From positions 19,826,219 through 19,890,218 of the forward strand of contig CM065687.1 of NCBI GenBank assembly GCA_017654935.2: a stretch of DNA of 64,000 nucleotides, written 5' to 3'. The position numbers and the translations under genes are program-made. This document shows, piece after piece, positions 62,786 to 64,000 of this stretch (position 1 is its first letter; each line of letters begins with the position of its first letter). Source of the stretch: Phymorhynchus buccinoides. Its lineage: Eukaryota > Mollusca > Gastropoda > Neogastropoda > Raphitomidae. The notes below the pieces were generated by a model. The model ran no database searches and was not told the DNA's origin. It saw only the letters and a list, made by a program, of their open reading frames with translations.

Positions 62786-64000
62786 ATATTGACTAATAAT
62801 AATAAATAATAATTTAATTCATTTTAAAAAGTGATGCCTGTCCCTCGCGAGGCTCCAGGCGCCATTACAAAGATAAAAACCAACGGGTTTAAGAAAGAAG
62901 AGAAAGATTAAAACATAAAAAAAGAACTTTGACATCGTAAGAACAAGATATTAGAAAACATTAAAATTAATACTTGCGGGGAACATAATATATTATACCC
63001 CCAGCCCCTCCACTCTCTCTCCACCCCCTTCCCCTCCCTCACCCCGCGCTGTCTCCCCCCCTAAAAAAAAACCCCAACACCCAAAAAACACCCTCCACTC
63101 TCTCTCGCGCCTTCTCACTCACACACACACACACACTCACGCACGCACTCACCTACACACGCGCAATCACACACACACCGTTTGGAATAAGACTAACCCC
63201 CTTTCCACCCCTGCGGGCTACTGCAGGATTGAGGAACTACGCCCTGCGTTGTTTCCCATGAGGTGGCCACATAGGACAAAACAAAAACTCTGAAAGCTTG
63301 TTTCTTTTCTTCTTGGACTAGTGTAATTTAGTATTTTCTTTGCGTGGCCATTTGTGTCCGTTGTGCTTAACGAAGCATCTTAGTCTTTGGGCTAATGCTT
63401 TGGTAAATATATGAGCGCTTCTCGTTTTATATTATGTATTTAGATGTTAAAATGTTTGCCATTTATAAGTGATCCTTTCGCATATGCATAACATATTCAC
63501 GTCTTTATAACCGCTCCTCATTATAAATAGAACTCCAATGACTTATTTTTTTATTTTTTATTGTTTTTGTGTGTGTGTTCTTTCCCTCTTATTATTATTT
63601 TTCTATGTCTCTATTGAATGATGTATTTACTGCTTAATTTATTTATTGCTCATCTGTCTGTCTTTATCAAGTTAAAAAAAGGAATGGATGTATGCTAAAT
63701 GTAAACTGCATGTATATGTTTTGCTTATGTTCGATTCATTCATTCATTAACTCATTTGCATCGCAACGATTTTGAATTATTAAAAAAACTCACAAATCAC
63801 TCCAGCCATACACACAAACAAAACATACATAAACAAAAGGAGAAATGAAAGAAGATTACATGTTTCTACTTCAGGTTTAGACATAGGGAAGTGGTAGATC
63901 ATACTTTTTTATATATGTCTAGAGACGTTATATAGAACAAATCTCTACACCGATTGGTTACCCCACTACAAAAGTAAAGTCAGAGGCAAAATTGCGGTCT
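62786..64000. other. Downstream flank, copy 2
   Basis: Counterpart of 5213-6416: (AAT)n retroposon tail, C/A-rich tract, AT-rich DNA. No gene. Confidence 0.6.

Overview
This is eukaryotic DNA, most probably from a mollusc and perhaps a gastropod. Genes are interrupted by introns with GT/AG boundaries. Most of the sequence is transposon debris: terminal-inverted-repeat miniature elements (MITEs), tRNA-derived SINEs including one with a Nin-DC-like core, and broken non-LTR reverse transcriptases. Dinucleotide microsatellites and TTAGGG-like tracts are frequent. I see no bacterial operon, CRISPR array or phage.

Two protein-coding loci are well supported. The first, on the + strand, encodes an HDHD5 (CECR5)-like member of the haloacid dehalogenase (HAD) superfamily. 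A nearly complete copy has seven exons at 43956-60251 and lacks only its N-terminal exon(s). Its last two exons occur again at 479-618 and 2723-3284. The second locus is on the - strand (24486-20094): the last three exons of an unidentified single-pass membrane receptor. Its cytoplasmic tail carries several tyrosine motifs of the SH2-ligand type (YIEV, YMNV, YEEI).

Layout. 1-6416 is the 3' end of the first HDHD5 copy and its downstream flank. 6.4-13.2 kb is AT-rich with no gene I can support. 13.2-20 kb holds non-LTR retrotransposon remains and tandemly duplicated AT-rich blocks. 20.1-24.5 kb is the receptor 3' end. 25.0-26.6 kb is a 92-bp satellite. 26.6-29.36 kb is retrotransposon ends, a polypurine tract and the end of a contig. 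29358-29857 is exactly 500 N. 29858-37990 is an indel-rich inverted copy of 42470-50575, with a 4.5-kb spacer between the arms. 42.5-60.3 kb is HDHD5 copy 2. 56040-64000 is a direct copy of 1-6416, with different transposon and repeat content.

The most unusual biology is inside HDHD5. Three of its coding-segment boundaries have become tandem arrays. The 3' splice site plus the HAD motif I start of one exon is present eight times (70-bp unit). The end of the next exon plus its 5' splice site is present 13 times (73-bp unit). The last coding stretch with its stop codon has decayed copies downstream, the youngest being a 47-bp minisatellite with 4 units in one gene copy and 17 in the other.

The most important caution concerns the assembly. 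The scaffold gap, the error-rich inverted arm that preserves every repeat variant in order, and the direct copies with clean empty and filled transposon sites all suggest two haplotypes plus a fold-back contig end placed in series, rather than a real triplication.
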